A stretch of DNA of 35,191 bases, taken from Burkholderiales bacterium. Lineage in GTDB: Bacteria > Pseudomonadota > Gammaproteobacteria > Burkholderiales > Casimicrobiaceae. The notes beneath the pieces were generated by a model that was not told where the DNA came from, searched no databases, and worked only from the letters and a program-made list of their open reading frames with translations. This document shows, in pieces, positions 15,693 through 25,879 of the stretch. The stretch's first letter is position 1; each line of letters begins with the position of its first letter. Where the stretch lies: assembly GCA_025927765.1 (NCBI GenBank), contig JAICKU010000040.1, positions 1 to 35,191 on the forward strand, given 5' to 3'. Position numbers and translations under genes: made by a program.

Positions 15693-17081
15693 ATGGCCAC
15701 GGCAAGCCGTTGCATCGAGCTCGCATCGTTGCGAGACGCGCTCGCGCGCCGGGTCGCGATTCCCACGGAGAGCCAGGACGACGCACGCCGCCCCGACCTC
15801 TTGCGCTATCTCGCCGACGAGATGGCGCCCGCGTTCGCGCGGCTGGGGTTCGCCACCGAACGATGGGACAACCCGCGCGCGGACGCGCCGCCCTTCCTCT
15901 TCGCCCGGCGCATAGAGGATCCTGCGCTGCCGACGATGCTCATGTATGGGCACGGCGACGTGGTGCGCGGGTACGACGAGCAATGGCGCGAAGCGTCGTC
16001 GCCATGGCAGCTCGAAGCAAAGGGCAATCGGTGGTACGGCCGCGGCACCGCCGACAACAAGGGCCAGCATTCGATCAACCTGGCAGCGCTCGAGCACGTG
16101 CTCGCGACGCGAGGTGCACTGGGCTGCAACGTCAAGTGGCTGTTCGAGATGGGCGAGGAAATCGGCTCGCCAGGGTTGCGGGCGATCTGCGAAATGCGTC
16201 GTCACGAACTCGCTGCCGACGTGTTCATCGCGAGCGACGGCCCGCGGCTGCGCTCGGACACGCCGACGCTTTTCCTCGGCTCGCGCGGCTGCCTCAACTT
16301 CACGCTGGACTGTGCGTTGCGTAGCGGCGCTCACCATTCCGGCAACTGGGGCGGCCTGCTCGCGAATCCCGGAACGATCCTCGCCAACGCGATCGCGTCG
16401 CTCGTCGACGGGCGCGGACGTATCCTCGTCGAAGCACTTCGGCCGCCGCCGACTCCCGCGAGCGTGCGCCACGCACTCGCCACGATCGAGCCGGGCGAGC
16501 CCGAGGGCCCCGCGATCGACGTCGATTGGGGCGAGCCGGACATGACACCCGCCGAGCGCGTGTTCGGCTACAACGCGCTGGAGGTGCTCGCGTTCGAGAC
16601 CGGGAACCCGCGGCAGCCGGTCAACGCAATTCCGCCGCGCGCGAGCGCGACGCTTCAATTGCGCTTCGTCGCCGGTTGCGATCCAGACACGTTCATTCCG
16701 GCGATCCGCACGCACCTCGATGCGCACGGCTTCACAAACGTGGGGGTCGCGCGCGACCGCGCAGAAGTCATGCGCGCCACACGCCTCGATCCAGACGATT
16801 TCTGGGTGCGCTGGGCGGTGACGAGCATCGAACGCACCACCGGCAAACGCGTCGCAGTTCTTCCAAACCTTGGCGGGTCGCTACCGAACGATTGCTTCGC
16901 GGACGTACTCGGACTCCCCACGCTCTGGGTGCCCCATTCGTATCCCGCATGCGCGCAGCACGCGCCCGACGAACACCTGCTGGCCGACGTCGCGGAGGAA
17001 GGCCTTCGCATCATGACGGGACTGTTTGAGGACCTGCGAAGCGTGCCGCCGGCGTCGGATCCTGAACGTACGCCACGATGA
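15693..17081 (+). CDS. M20-family metallopeptidase/amidohydrolase
   Basis: A 462-residue di-zinc M20 enzyme. Metal and catalytic residues are visible: His87 and Asp89 (YGHGDVV), bridging Asp121 (GRGTADNKGQ), catalytic Glu155 and ligand Glu156 (EMGEEIGSPG), Asp182 (SDGPR) and a late His in HAPDEHLL. A dimerisation domain sits in the middle (HHSGNWGGLLANPG). These enzymes cut dipeptides or N-acyl amino acids; the substrate here is unknown. The ATG at 15693 is chosen as the protein-like sequence begins there; ATGs at 15597 and 15657 are in frame. Its stop overlaps the next gene's ATG (ATGA). Confidence 0.88.
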   Translation: MATASRCIELASLRDALARRVAIPTESQDDARRPDLLRYLADEMAPAFARLGFATERWDNPRADAPPFLFARRIEDPALPTMLMYGHGDVVRGYDEQWREASSPWQLEAKGNRWYGRGTADNKGQHSINLAALEHVLATRGALGCNVKWLFEMGEEIGSPGLRAICEMRRHELAADVFIASDGPRLRSDTPTLFLGSRGCLNFTLDCALRSGAHHSGNWGGLLANPGTILANAIASLVDGRGRILVEALRPPPTPASVRHALATIEPGEPEGPAIDVDWGEPDMTPAERVFGYNALEVLAFETGNPRQPVNAIPPRASATLQLRFVAGCDPDTFIPAIRTHLDAHGFTNVGVARDRAEVMRATRLDPDDFWVRWAVTSIERTTGKRVAVLPNLGGSLPNDCFADVLGLPTLWVPHSYPACAQHAPDEHLLADVAEEGLRIMTGLFEDLRSVPPASDPERTPR

Positions 17082-17602
17082 GCGAAACGAAAACATGTGC
17101 GACGGTTCCGCAGCACGAACGGATGCGCTACGCCGCCATGGCTATCCTCGTGGTCGGCCTGCTCGCCGCGGCGCTCGTGTTCTGCCTGTCCCCCGACGAG
17201 GTTGCCCTCGATGTCGCAGGCATCGCCGGCAGCAAGCTCTATCAGCACAACCTCGCGCTGATCGGTGGCCACGCGGCGGTCAATGCAGCACGCTTCGACG
17301 ACTGGTTCGCGAGCCTATGGCATGGGCGCCCGCTTGCGCTGATCATCGTACTCGCGACCATCGGCATCGCCGCGGCGTGCTTCTGGGTGGCGCACATGAT
17401 GACGATTCCGCCGCTACCCCTTCATGCCTCCGGCGGTGAGCCCACCGACGACGCGCTCCTGGAAGAGCGCGATCAGCACGGCGATCGGCACGATCGCGAT
17501 GACGAGCGCGGCGGAGATGATGTGCCAGGGGAACGTGAACTCTCCTTGGTAGAGCGCGATGCCCACGGGCAGCGTGCGCATCCGCACGGCGGAATTGAGT
17601 GA
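17078..17602 (+). CDS. Small two-helix membrane protein, unknown function
   Basis: The ATG overlaps the M20 stop (ATGA at 17078-17081), so translation is probably coupled. Residues 1-110 look real: a short polar lead, a membrane helix at about 18-37, a loop with GSKLYQHNLALIGGHAAVN and a second helix at about 86-106. After about residue 113 the frame runs antisense through the end of the permease gene, giving a charged His/Asp/Arg-rich tail until the stop at 17602. Either this long convergent overlap is real or an earlier stop has been lost. No known family was recognised. Confidence 0.55.
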   Translation: MSETKTCATVPQHERMRYAAMAILVVGLLAAALVFCLSPDEVALDVAGIAGSKLYQHNLALIGGHAAVNAARFDDWFASLWHGRPLALIIVLATIGIAAACFWVAHMMTIPPLPLHASGGEPTDDALLEERDQHGDRHDRDDERGGDDVPGERELSLVERDAHGQRAHPHGGIE

Positions 17603-18253
17603 CAGCGCGAGCAGGAACTCGTCCCACGAATTGACGAATGCGAGAATGCCGGCGGTGAACACGCCGGGCGCCGCCAGCGGCACGACGACGCGCCACAGCG
17701 CGCCGAAGCGCGTCGCGCCGTCGATCATCGCGGCGTTCTCGAGGTCGCGCGGAATGCTCTGGAAGAAGCTCACCAGCACGAGCGTGCACACCGGCAGGCT
17801 CAGCACGACGTAGGGCAGGATCAGCGCCGGGTACGTATTGAGGATGCCGAGCGTGCGCATCGTCTCGAAGATCGGCACGAGCAGCGTCACGAGCGGAAAC
17901 GTCGACGACGCGATGATCGCGGCGAGGATCAGGTCGCGATGACGCAGGCGCAGTCGCGCGATGGCGTACGCGGCGAATGCCGACACGACGAGCGTGACGA
18001 TCGTGGAGGCGGTCGCGACGACCACGCTGTTCAGGAGATAGAGCCCGAGCGGCTGCTGCGCGAACACCTGCACGTAGTTCTGCACGGTGAAGTCCTGCGG
18101 CAGGTACGTGATCGGCTTTTGCACGAGCTCGAGCTCGGGCTTGAACGACGTCAGCAGGATCCACACCGCCGGGAAGAAGCCGTTGACCACGATGATGGCT
18201 GCCGCGATCAGGCGCAGCGTAGCCGGCGTGAAGAACGCGCGATCGGACGTCAT
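17414..18253 (-). CDS. Carbohydrate ABC transporter permease (MalG-like)
   Basis: A 279-residue inner-membrane permease with six predicted helices. It holds the coupling motif ENAAMIDGATRFGALWRVVVPLAAPG, which docks on the ATPase, and WDEFLLALSL near the end, as in MalG/UgpE-type proteins. Its ATG overlaps the stop of the upstream permease (ATGA at 18253). It is the last gene of the ABC operon and its 3' end overlaps the convergent small membrane gene. The frame stays open far upstream, but the family start is at 18253. Confidence 0.9.
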   Translation of the reverse strand: MTSDRAFFTPATLRLIAAAIIVVNGFFPAVWILLTSFKPELELVQKPITYLPQDFTVQNYVQVFAQQPLGLYLLNSVVVATASTIVTLVVSAFAAYAIARLRLRHRDLILAAIIASSTFPLVTLLVPIFETMRTLGILNTYPALILPYVVLSLPVCTLVLVSFFQSIPRDLENAAMIDGATRFGALWRVVVPLAAPGVFTAGILAFVNSWDEFLLALSLNSAVRMRTLPVGIALYQGEFTFPWHIISAALVIAIVPIAVLIALFQERVVGGLTAGGMKG

Positions 18254-19155
18254 CAATCGCGTTGAATCCGCCGCAGGTACAGCGCGGTCACGACCATCGA
18301 CAGCAGGAACATCAGCACGGCGAGCGCCGAGCCGTAGCCGATGTCGCCGTAGTCGATCGTCGTGTCGTGGATCAGCATCGCGAGGGTCTGCGTGGCGTGC
18401 GCCGGACCGCCCTTGGTCATCGTGTACGGAATGTCGAACGTCTGCAGCCCGGCGATCGTGCGAAAGATCAGCGCGACGACGATCGACGGCACGAGGAGCG
18501 GCAGCGTGACCTCGCGAAACTGCTGCAGGCGCGTCGCGCCGTCGACCTCGGCGGCCTCGTAGAGCGAGCGCGGAATCATCTGCAGTCCGGCGAGCAGGAT
18601 CAGCGCGATGAACGACGCCGACTTCCAGACGAGCGTGATGCACACCGCGGCGTATGCCGTGCCGGGCGACAGCAGCCACGAGCGTGGGGCGATGCCGATG
18701 CGCATCAGCCAGTCGTTGACGACGCCGTAGTCGGTGTTGAAGAACCACGCGAAGATGAGGCCGGCGAACGCGAGCGGCATCGCCCACGGCAGGAGCAGCG
18801 CGAGCCGCACCGGCCATTGGATCCGATACGGCAGGTTCGCAAGCAGCGCGAGCGCGAGCCCGACGAGAAGCGCGCCGATCGTGCTGATGATCGTGATCGA
18901 CACCGTCACCCAGACGGCATTCCAGAAGATGCCGTCCTGCAGCGCGCTCGCGAAGTTGTCGAAGCCGACGAAGGGCGCGTGCTGGCCGCCGGACAGGCGC
19001 AGGTCGAAGAACGCGTTGTACACGAGCTTGCCGATCGGGTAGACGACGATCAGCGCGAGCAGCACCGCGGCGGGCGCGAGCAGCAGCGCGGCGAGCGTGC
19101 GCTCGCCGGGATCGGCGAACCGCTCGACGCCGCGTACCCGCGCGATCACGCGCAA
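18253..19155 (-). CDS. Carbohydrate ABC transporter permease (MalF-like)
   Basis: A 300-residue permease of the MalF/UgpA type: LLLAPAAVLLALIVVYPIG in the first helix, VGFDNF in the periplasmic loop, the EAA motif YEAAEVDGATRLQQFREVTLP, and YTMTKGGPAHATQTL after it. It pairs with the next permease to form the channel. Translation is tightly packed: four bases separate it from the binding-protein stop and its own stop overlaps the next ATG. Confidence 0.92.
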   Translation of the reverse strand: MRVIARVRGVERFADPGERTLAALLLAPAAVLLALIVVYPIGKLVYNAFFDLRLSGGQHAPFVGFDNFASALQDGIFWNAVWVTVSITIISTIGALLVGLALALLANLPYRIQWPVRLALLLPWAMPLAFAGLIFAWFFNTDYGVVNDWLMRIGIAPRSWLLSPGTAYAAVCITLVWKSASFIALILLAGLQMIPRSLYEAAEVDGATRLQQFREVTLPLLVPSIVVALIFRTIAGLQTFDIPYTMTKGGPAHATQTLAMLIHDTTIDYGDIGYGSALAVLMFLLSMVVTALYLRRIQRD

Positions 19156-19159
19156 CGGG

Positions 19160-20422
19160 TCACCGCATTGCGCGCGAGAGCCGGTTGTCGATCTCGTCGA
19201 CGGTCGCCTCGGGCTTTTGCACGCGTGCGAGCGCCGCGCTCGTTTGCGTGCGCACGACGTCGGACACCTCGGCGTAGCGCTCGGTCACCGGCCGCGACTT
19301 CGCCGATTCGACGACGGGCAGCGCGAGCCCGTACCATGGATTGACCTTGAGCACGGCAGGATCCGAGTACACGTTCGCGTAGACCGGCAGAAGCGAGCCG
19401 TTGATCGACAGGTACTTCGACACGTCGGGCGACGACATGAACTGTACGAGCTTCGCCGCTTCGGCCTTGTTCTTCGAGAACGCCGACACCGACCATTGCC
19501 AGCCGCCGATGCACGTCACGGGCTGCCCGCCCTGCATCGCAGGAAGCTTGGCGACGCCGACGTTGCCCTTCACCTTCGATTTCGCGTCGGTCTGGAACAG
19601 GTCCCACGCGAAGCCCCAGTTGATCGCGAACACGACGTGGCCTGCCATGAATTCATTGACAGTGTCGCCGGTCTTCACCTCGGCGATGTTCTTCTTCGCG
19701 ACACCCTTGTCGACCATGCCGAGCCACATGTCGAGGCCGTTGACCGCCGCCTTCTTGTCGAGCTTCACGCCCTTCTGATAGTCCTTGCCCTGGCTCCAGT
19801 ACGGCAGCAGGAACGTGCACACCGCGCCTTCGATCGGCGCGCCCTGGAACGACAGGCCCTGCAGGTTCGGATTCTTCTCGCCCTGCTGGATCTTTTCGGA
19901 GACCGTCGCCAGATCGTTCCATGTCGTGGGCGGCCTGACGCCATACTTGTCGAGCAGGTCCTTGCGGTAGTAGAGGAACATGGCGTCGGCGAAGTCGGGC
20001 AGCGCGACGACCTTACCGTCGATCACGTCGGCCGTCGCATACGCCGGCAGGTACTTGCTCATGTAGGCCTTGGCGTCCTTGACGCCGAGATAGCCGTTGA
20101 GCGGCTCGATCCAACCCGCCGCGTAGTACTGCGCGGGATTGATGATGTCGAGGATCAGCACGTCGAGCGAGCTGTCCTTCGCGCCGAGCACCGTCGACAG
20201 GTATTGCCGCTGCAGCTCGGACGTCGCGCCGCCCGACTCGAGGTTGATCTTCACGCCCGGATGGCTCTTCTCGTATTCGTCGAACATCTTCCGCGTGAGG
20301 TCGGTGCGCTGCTGCGGGCCGCCGGCGAAGACGCGCAGCACGGTGTCGGCGAGCGCGGGTGGAACGGCCGCCAGCGAAACCACCGCGGCGGCAAGGGTCA
20401 GGAAGCGCGTGCACGTATTCAT
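19160..20422 (-). CDS. Sugar ABC transporter substrate-binding protein
   Basis: A 420-residue periplasmic binding protein of the family 1 (MalE-like) type. It has a signal peptide ending PPALA, then TVLRVFAGGPQQRTDLTRKMFDEYEKSHPGV and the two-lobe pattern, with FMAGHVVFAINWGFAWD and GGWQWSVSAFSKN in the C-lobe. The ATG at 20422 has an excellent AAGGAGG about seven bases upstream; the open frame further up is antisense noise or the ATPase. It likely binds an oligosaccharide; the GH31 neighbour suggests an alpha-xyloside or alpha-glucoside, but this is inference. Confidence 0.92.
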   Translation of the reverse strand: MNTCTRFLTLAAAVVSLAAVPPALADTVLRVFAGGPQQRTDLTRKMFDEYEKSHPGVKINLESGGATSELQRQYLSTVLGAKDSSLDVLILDIINPAQYYAAGWIEPLNGYLGVKDAKAYMSKYLPAYATADVIDGKVVALPDFADAMFLYYRKDLLDKYGVRPPTTWNDLATVSEKIQQGEKNPNLQGLSFQGAPIEGAVCTFLLPYWSQGKDYQKGVKLDKKAAVNGLDMWLGMVDKGVAKKNIAEVKTGDTVNEFMAGHVVFAINWGFAWDLFQTDAKSKVKGNVGVAKLPAMQGGQPVTCIGGWQWSVSAFSKNKAEAAKLVQFMSSPDVSKYLSINGSLLPVYANVYSDPAVLKVNPWYGLALPVVESAKSRPVTERYAEVSDVVRTQTSAALARVQKPEATVDEIDNRLSRAMR

Positions 20423-20454
20423 CGACAACCTCCTTCTCGGAAAGGGAATGCTCG

Positions 20455-21549
<1,095 letters not shown>

Positions 21550-21623
21550 GGGTGGAAAGCGCGGACGCGGATCCTTGCGCCGGAACGCGCTAGGATGCGT
21601 GGCCGCATCGCCCGCGCATCATA

Positions 21624-23834
21624 ATGCAACTCGAGCCGTCGCGTTTCACCCGCGCCGTTCGCCTCGTCGAGCGGGCACGGCAGCGCACGCGCGTCGATCT
21701 CGACGTCGAGATGGACGACGGAACGCACGTCGCTGCGCTGCTCGAGCGCTACGGCGACGGCGTGTTCCGGCTGCGGCTCGGGCCGAAGACGTTGCCCGAT
21801 TACGGTCTCATAGTCGCGCAGGCGCAACCCCTCGGCGAGCGCGCGAATGCGTCGACGCCCGGCGTGCAGGCGTTGGAACTGGCAAGCGACGGCACCCGGC
21901 TTCGCATCGACCGCGAACTGCTCCGCATCTCGCTTGCTCGCGGCGATAGCGATGTGATCGCGTCGATCACCGACGAGCACTTCCGCGGCTTCACGCGCTT
22001 GCCCGCATTCGGCCACGATGGCTCCCGCTGGCTCGCCTCGTTTGCGCTCGCGTCCGGCGAGCCGGTGTACGGGCTCGGCGAAAAAGCGTCGTCGCTCGAC
22101 CGCCGCGGCCAGCTACTGCATTCGGACGTCGTCGACGCGCTCGGCGTCAATACCGGCCTTTCGTACAAGAACGTGCCGTTCTGCTGGAGCCCGCACGGCT
22201 GGGGCCTCTTCGTCAATACGCCCGCCCGCGTGTCGCACGGCGTGGGCTATCCGGAATGGTCGCATCGCTCGTACGTCGTGGTCGTCGAAGACGAGGCGCT
22301 CGACCTGTTCCTGATCGCCGCCGACACGCCCGCCGGCATTCTTCGCCGCTACAGCGACCTCACCGGCTACGCGCCGGCCCTGCCCGCCTGGGGTCTGGGC
22401 TTGTGGATGTCGAAGGCGTATTACCGGACCGCCGATGAGGCGATCGGCGTCGCCGCAGCGCTGCGCGCGCACGACATCCCCTGCGACCTGCTGACGCTCG
22501 ACGGTCGCGCCGCCTGGGAGGTGCGCACGCGCTTCGACTTTCGCTGGGACACGAGCCGGTATCCAAACCCGAAGGACACGCTCGCGCGAATGCGCGCATT
22601 CGGCTTGCGCGTCTGCGTGTGGATGTACCCGTACGTGTCCGTGCACAGCCCGCGCTACGACGAGTTCGCGCAGCGCGGCTACTTCCTCAAGCGCGCCCAC
22701 ACCGGCGCGCCGTACGTGTTCGATTGGGATCGCGGCGACGCGACGTCACCGTTTGGCAGCGTGCTGACCGCGCTTTCCCCGTCGTCGATCGTCGATTTCA
22801 CGAATCCCGATGCGTACGCGTTCTGGCGCGACGAGCACGCGGCGCTGTTCGAGGCGGGCGTCGACGTGATCAAGTCCGATTTCGGCGAGCACGTGCCCGA
22901 CGACTGCGTCGCGTTCAACGGCGATACCGGACGGCGACTGCACAACGTGTATCCGCTGCTCTACAACCGTTGCGTCTACGAGGCCACCGCCCGTTACCGG
23001 CGGGGCACGCCGATGGTCTGGGGACGTGCCGGCTGGACCGGTGCGCAACGCTACCCGATCCAGTGGGGCGGCGATCCGCAATCGGATTGGGAAGGCATGG
23101 CAGCGTCGATTCGCGGCGGCCTTGCGTGGGGTCTTTCCGGTGTGCCGTTCTACGCCACCGACATCGGCGGGTTCTACGGTTCGCGGCAACCGGATGCCGA
23201 GTTATACCTGCGGTGGCTGCAGTGGAGCGTGTTTTCGTCGCACCTGCGCATGCATGGCGTGGGCGCGCGCGAGCCGTGGGCGTTCGGGGCGAAAGCCGAA
23301 GCGATCGCGCGCGACTGGCTGCGGTTTCGCTATCGACTGGTGCCGTACCTGAAGGCAATGTGCGACGAAGCCTCGGCGACGGGGCTGCCGGTCATGCGTG
23401 CGATGAGCCTCGCGTTTCCCGACGATCGCCTCGCATGGGGCTTCGAGGAGCAGTTCCTGTGCGGCGATTGCCTGCTGATCGCGCCGGTGATCCGCGCCGG
23501 CGGCGAAGTCGATCTTTACCTGCCGCGCGGTGCCGACTGGATCGACCTCGACGACGGTTCGCGCCATGCCGGCGGAACGCCGCTTTCGCGCACGGTGCCG
23601 CTCGACACCCTTCCACGCTTCGGCCGTGCCGGCTACACGCTGCCGCTCGGGCGCGCCGTCGACCGCGTCGACGCGATCGACTGGTCGGCGCCGGTCGAGG
23701 AAGCGTGGTTGTTCGGCGAGCCGGCCGTCGAGCGAACGGGCTTCGCGCAGCTGCGCTACGCCGTACGCGACGGGCGGCTCGAGGTCGATGCCCGCGACCT
23801 GCGAGTTCGCCGATGGGGACGTGCCGAAAAGTAG
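21624..23834 (+). CDS. GH31 glycoside hydrolase, alpha-xylosidase-like
   Basis: A 736-residue family 31 enzyme. Order: N-terminal beta-sandwich (to about 245, with YGLGEK at 149-154), the barrel with WGLGLWMSKAYY, nucleophile Asp419 in IKSDFGEHVP, acid/base candidate Asp484 in WGGDPQSDW, and C-terminal beta-domains (LPRGADWIDLDDG). The K-S-D-F-G-E form is close to that of E. coli YicI, an alpha-xylosidase, rather than alpha-glucosidases. No signal peptide is seen, so it acts in the cytoplasm on sugar brought in by the divergent ABC transporter. YicI is somewhat longer (772 residues). Confidence 0.9.
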   Translation: MQLEPSRFTRAVRLVERARQRTRVDLDVEMDDGTHVAALLERYGDGVFRLRLGPKTLPDYGLIVAQAQPLGERANASTPGVQALELASDGTRLRIDRELLRISLARGDSDVIASITDEHFRGFTRLPAFGHDGSRWLASFALASGEPVYGLGEKASSLDRRGQLLHSDVVDALGVNTGLSYKNVPFCWSPHGWGLFVNTPARVSHGVGYPEWSHRSYVVVVEDEALDLFLIAADTPAGILRRYSDLTGYAPALPAWGLGLWMSKAYYRTADEAIGVAAALRAHDIPCDLLTLDGRAAWEVRTRFDFRWDTSRYPNPKDTLARMRAFGLRVCVWMYPYVSVHSPRYDEFAQRGYFLKRAHTGAPYVFDWDRGDATSPFGSVLTALSPSSIVDFTNPDAYAFWRDEHAALFEAGVDVIKSDFGEHVPDDCVAFNGDTGRRLHNVYPLLYNRCVYEATARYRRGTPMVWGRAGWTGAQRYPIQWGGDPQSDWEGMAASIRGGLAWGLSGVPFYATDIGGFYGSRQPDAELYLRWLQWSVFSSHLRMHGVGAREPWAFGAKAEAIARDWLRFRYRLVPYLKAMCDEASATGLPVMRAMSLAFPDDRLAWGFEEQFLCGDCLLIAPVIRAGGEVDLYLPRGADWIDLDDGSRHAGGTPLSRTVPLDTLPRFGRAGYTLPLGRAVDRVDAIDWSAPVEEAWLFGEPAVERTGFAQLRYAVRDGRLEVDARDLRVRRWGRAEK

Positions 23835-23844
23835 GGTCGGCCCT
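23833..23844. repeat. Short palindrome AGGGTCGGCCCT at a convergent junction
   Basis: The arms AGGG/CCCT start in the GH31 stop codon, 13 bases before the converging pilU-type stop. With the following GC it reads AGGGTCGGCCCTGC, nearly identical to the minus-strand form at 32460-32472 (which has one more A). The stem is too short for a classic terminator and has no U-tract. Confidence 0.45.
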
Positions 23845-23856
23845 GCGTTCGTGGAG

Positions 23857-25188
23857 TTACGCCGCCTGCGATTCGCGCGAACGATTCGCCGCGCGCAACG
23901 CCTCGAGTTCCTTCTCCTCGAGCTCGCGCTTCTTCTGCAGCGCGAGCTTCTGCTCGGCGATGCGCTCGAGCTCGAGCTCGCGCTTCTTATCCTGCTGCTT
24001 CGCAAGCTCCTGCTCGCGCTGCTTTTCGAGCTCCTCGCCCGTCGGCTCCTCGTCGATCGACAGCGTCAAGCCGCTCGACGACGCCGGCTCGCCGCGCTCG
24101 CTCTTGAGCTTGATCGCGAGCCGCAGCTCGTTCGCCGAATCGGCGTTGCGGATCGCCTCCTCGTAGCTGATGTGCCCGTCATTGTAGAGCTCGAACAGCG
24201 CCCAGTCGAACGTGCGCATGCCGAGCTCGCGCCCCTTCGACATGATCGCCTTGATCTCGTGGAATTCGCCCTTGAAGATCTTGTCGGCGATCGTCGGCGT
24301 GTTGATCAGGATCTCGATCGCCGCCTTGCGGCCCTCGCCATCCTGCTTTCGCACGAGGCGCTGCGAGATGATCGACCGCAGGTTGGCCGACAGGTCCATC
24401 AGCAACTGGTTGCGGCGCTCTTCGGGAAAGAAGTTGACGATGCGGTCGAGCGTCTGGTTCGCGTTGTTCGCGTGCAGCGTGCCGAGGCACAGGTGTCCCG
24501 TCTCCGCGAACGTGATGGCGTGCTCCATCGTCTCGGCATCGCGGATCTCGCCGATCAGGATCACGTCCGGCGCCTGCCGCAGCGTGTTCTTCAGCGCGTC
24601 GTGCCAGGAATGCGTGTCGACGCCCACCTCGCGATGCGTCACGAGGGACTTCTTCGACACGTGCACGTACTCGACCGGATCCTCGATCGTGATGATGTGG
24701 CCCGACGACGTCGAGTTGCGGTGATCGATCATCGCGGCCAGCGACGTCGACTTGCCCGAGCCCGTGGCCCCGACGACGAGCACGAGGCCGCGCTTCGTCA
24801 TGACGATGTCCTTGAGCGTCTCCGGAACGCCGAGCTTCTCGATCGTGGGAATCTCGGAGGCGATCGTGCGAATCACCATGCCCACGTTCTGCTGCTGCAC
24901 GAGCACGTTGACGCGAAAGCGCGACACACCGGGCACCGAGATCGCGAAGTTGCATTCGAGGTCGCGTGCGAACTCCTCGCGCTGCCGCTCGTTCATCAGC
25001 GCGTGCGCGAACGTGTGCGTCATCTGCCCGCTGAGTTTCTGCGACGTCATCGGCTGCATCTGGCCGTGCGCCTTCATGCTGGGTGGAAAATCCGCGGCGA
25101 TGAAAAGATCGGAGCCGCCGGCGGATTTCATCGCCGCGAGCAGCTTGTGCATATGCGCGCGGGCTTGTTCTTCGTTGATGTTGGACAT
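23857..25188 (-). CDS. pilU: Type IV pilus retraction ATPase PilU with charged C-terminal tail
   Basis: A 443-residue PilT/PilU-family ATPase that powers pilus retraction from the inner-membrane base of the pilus. Walker A is GATGSGKST (140-148), the Asp box ITIEDPVEY (167-174), Walker B VILIGEIRD (209-217) and the His box GTLHANNANQTLDRI (236-250). It resembles PilU rather than PilT in its N-terminus and in FFPEERRNQLLMDLSANL. Known PilU proteins are about 380 residues; here residues 385-443 form a Glu/Lys/Arg/Gln-rich tail with heptad-like spacing, probably a coiled coil. No pilT or other pilus gene lies beside it. The ATG at 25188 is where homology starts; the frame is open to 25425. Confidence 0.9.
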   Translation of the reverse strand: MSNINEEQARAHMHKLLAAMKSAGGSDLFIAADFPPSMKAHGQMQPMTSQKLSGQMTHTFAHALMNERQREEFARDLECNFAISVPGVSRFRVNVLVQQQNVGMVIRTIASEIPTIEKLGVPETLKDIVMTKRGLVLVVGATGSGKSTSLAAMIDHRNSTSSGHIITIEDPVEYVHVSKKSLVTHREVGVDTHSWHDALKNTLRQAPDVILIGEIRDAETMEHAITFAETGHLCLGTLHANNANQTLDRIVNFFPEERRNQLLMDLSANLRSIISQRLVRKQDGEGRKAAIEILINTPTIADKIFKGEFHEIKAIMSKGRELGMRTFDWALFELYNDGHISYEEAIRNADSANELRLAIKLKSERGEPASSSGLTLSIDEEPTGEELEKQREQELAKQQDKKRELELERIAEQKLALQKKRELEEKELEALRAANRSRESQAA

Positions 25189-25510
25189 GCGTCGTGGTCG
25201 TGAATGCGAGACGCCGGACGCAATGCACGAAGCGGACCAGCGTCCGTCCGCGCGCGCCGCATTGCGACGAGCGGCGCGGGCGAACGCGATCACCGATTGA
25301 ACGCTACAAGGCGACCGCGCGCATGTTTCGCGCGGCAACTTCGTTCGCCAGAACGGGCCGGGCACGCCGCCATCGCGGGCGGCCTCGTACTTCGCGTATT
25401 CGTCGCGGCCATCCCACGGAGCCAACGTTTCCGGCTACGTCATGCTGCGATACAGCCATTCCATGCCGGTTCGAGGTTGCGCAGATGGCCCATCGCGTCG
25501 ACGTTGTGCG
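25189..25510. other. Gap between pilU and the zinc-ribbon gene
   Basis: No supported gene. The minus strand is open in the pilU frame to 25425 and its first part (APWDGRDEYAKYEAARDGG) has protein-like composition, so a decayed small gene is possible, but I recognise no family and the sequence before the pilU ATG looks non-coding. No terminator or clear promoter was seen. Confidence 0.4.
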
Positions 25511-25879
25511 TCAGTGCCGCGTGCCGCGCTTGCCCGCGCGCCGGGGCGCCGCCACCGCTTCGACGGCCAGCGTGAACGTGCAGCGCTCGTTCGCGTCCAT
25601 CGCGCCGACGCCCACGAGCTTGCGCGCGATCTCCTCGCCCCGCTCGTTCTGGATCGTGACGACGACCGTGTATTCCCACGGATCGCCGTCGGCCGGGTGG
25701 CGGATGCTGCCTTCGATGCGAAGCGGGGTCAGCGCCGGCGTTGCGGTCGCGTCGGCGCCGTCATAGCGCAGGTAGTGCCGGCACGCCGGGCACCGCGCTG
25801 CGCTTTCGAGGATGGTTTCCCGGCAGTGCGGGCATTGTCGGGTGGCGCCCGCTGTGCCCGGGCGCGCACTCGGCGTCAA
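25511..25879 (-). CDS. Zinc-ribbon protein overlapping the bactofilin gene
   Basis: A protein of about 122 residues with a treble-clef/zinc-ribbon pair near its start: Cys16, Cys19, Cys30 and Cys33 (CPHCRETILESAARCPAC). A beta-rich region follows (PLRIEGSIRHP, EYTVVVTIQNERGEEIARK, NERCTFTLAVEAV), perhaps a small Ig-like or FxLYD-type domain, and a basic tail. No membrane helix or signal is present. I favour the TTG at 25879, which overlaps the bactofilin stop (TTGA), giving translational coupling after a purine-rich GAGGGCGGGG; an in-frame ATG lies inside bactofilin at 25933. Exact function unknown; the overlap argues that it works with the bactofilin. Confidence 0.68.
   Translation of the reverse strand: MTPSARPGTAGATRQCPHCRETILESAARCPACRHYLRYDGADATATPALTPLRIEGSIRHPADGDPWEYTVVVTIQNERGEEIARKLVGVGAMDANERCTFTLAVEAVAAPRRAGKRGTRH

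Noticed and set aside
15396-16727. Upstream extension of the psuG frame to 765 codons
   Set aside because: Homology starts at the ATG at 15395; the extension is antisense to the M20 gene.
22619-25203. Plus-strand frames running from GH31 into the antisense of pilU
   Set aside because: Out of frame with GH31 and opposite a well-supported ATPase.
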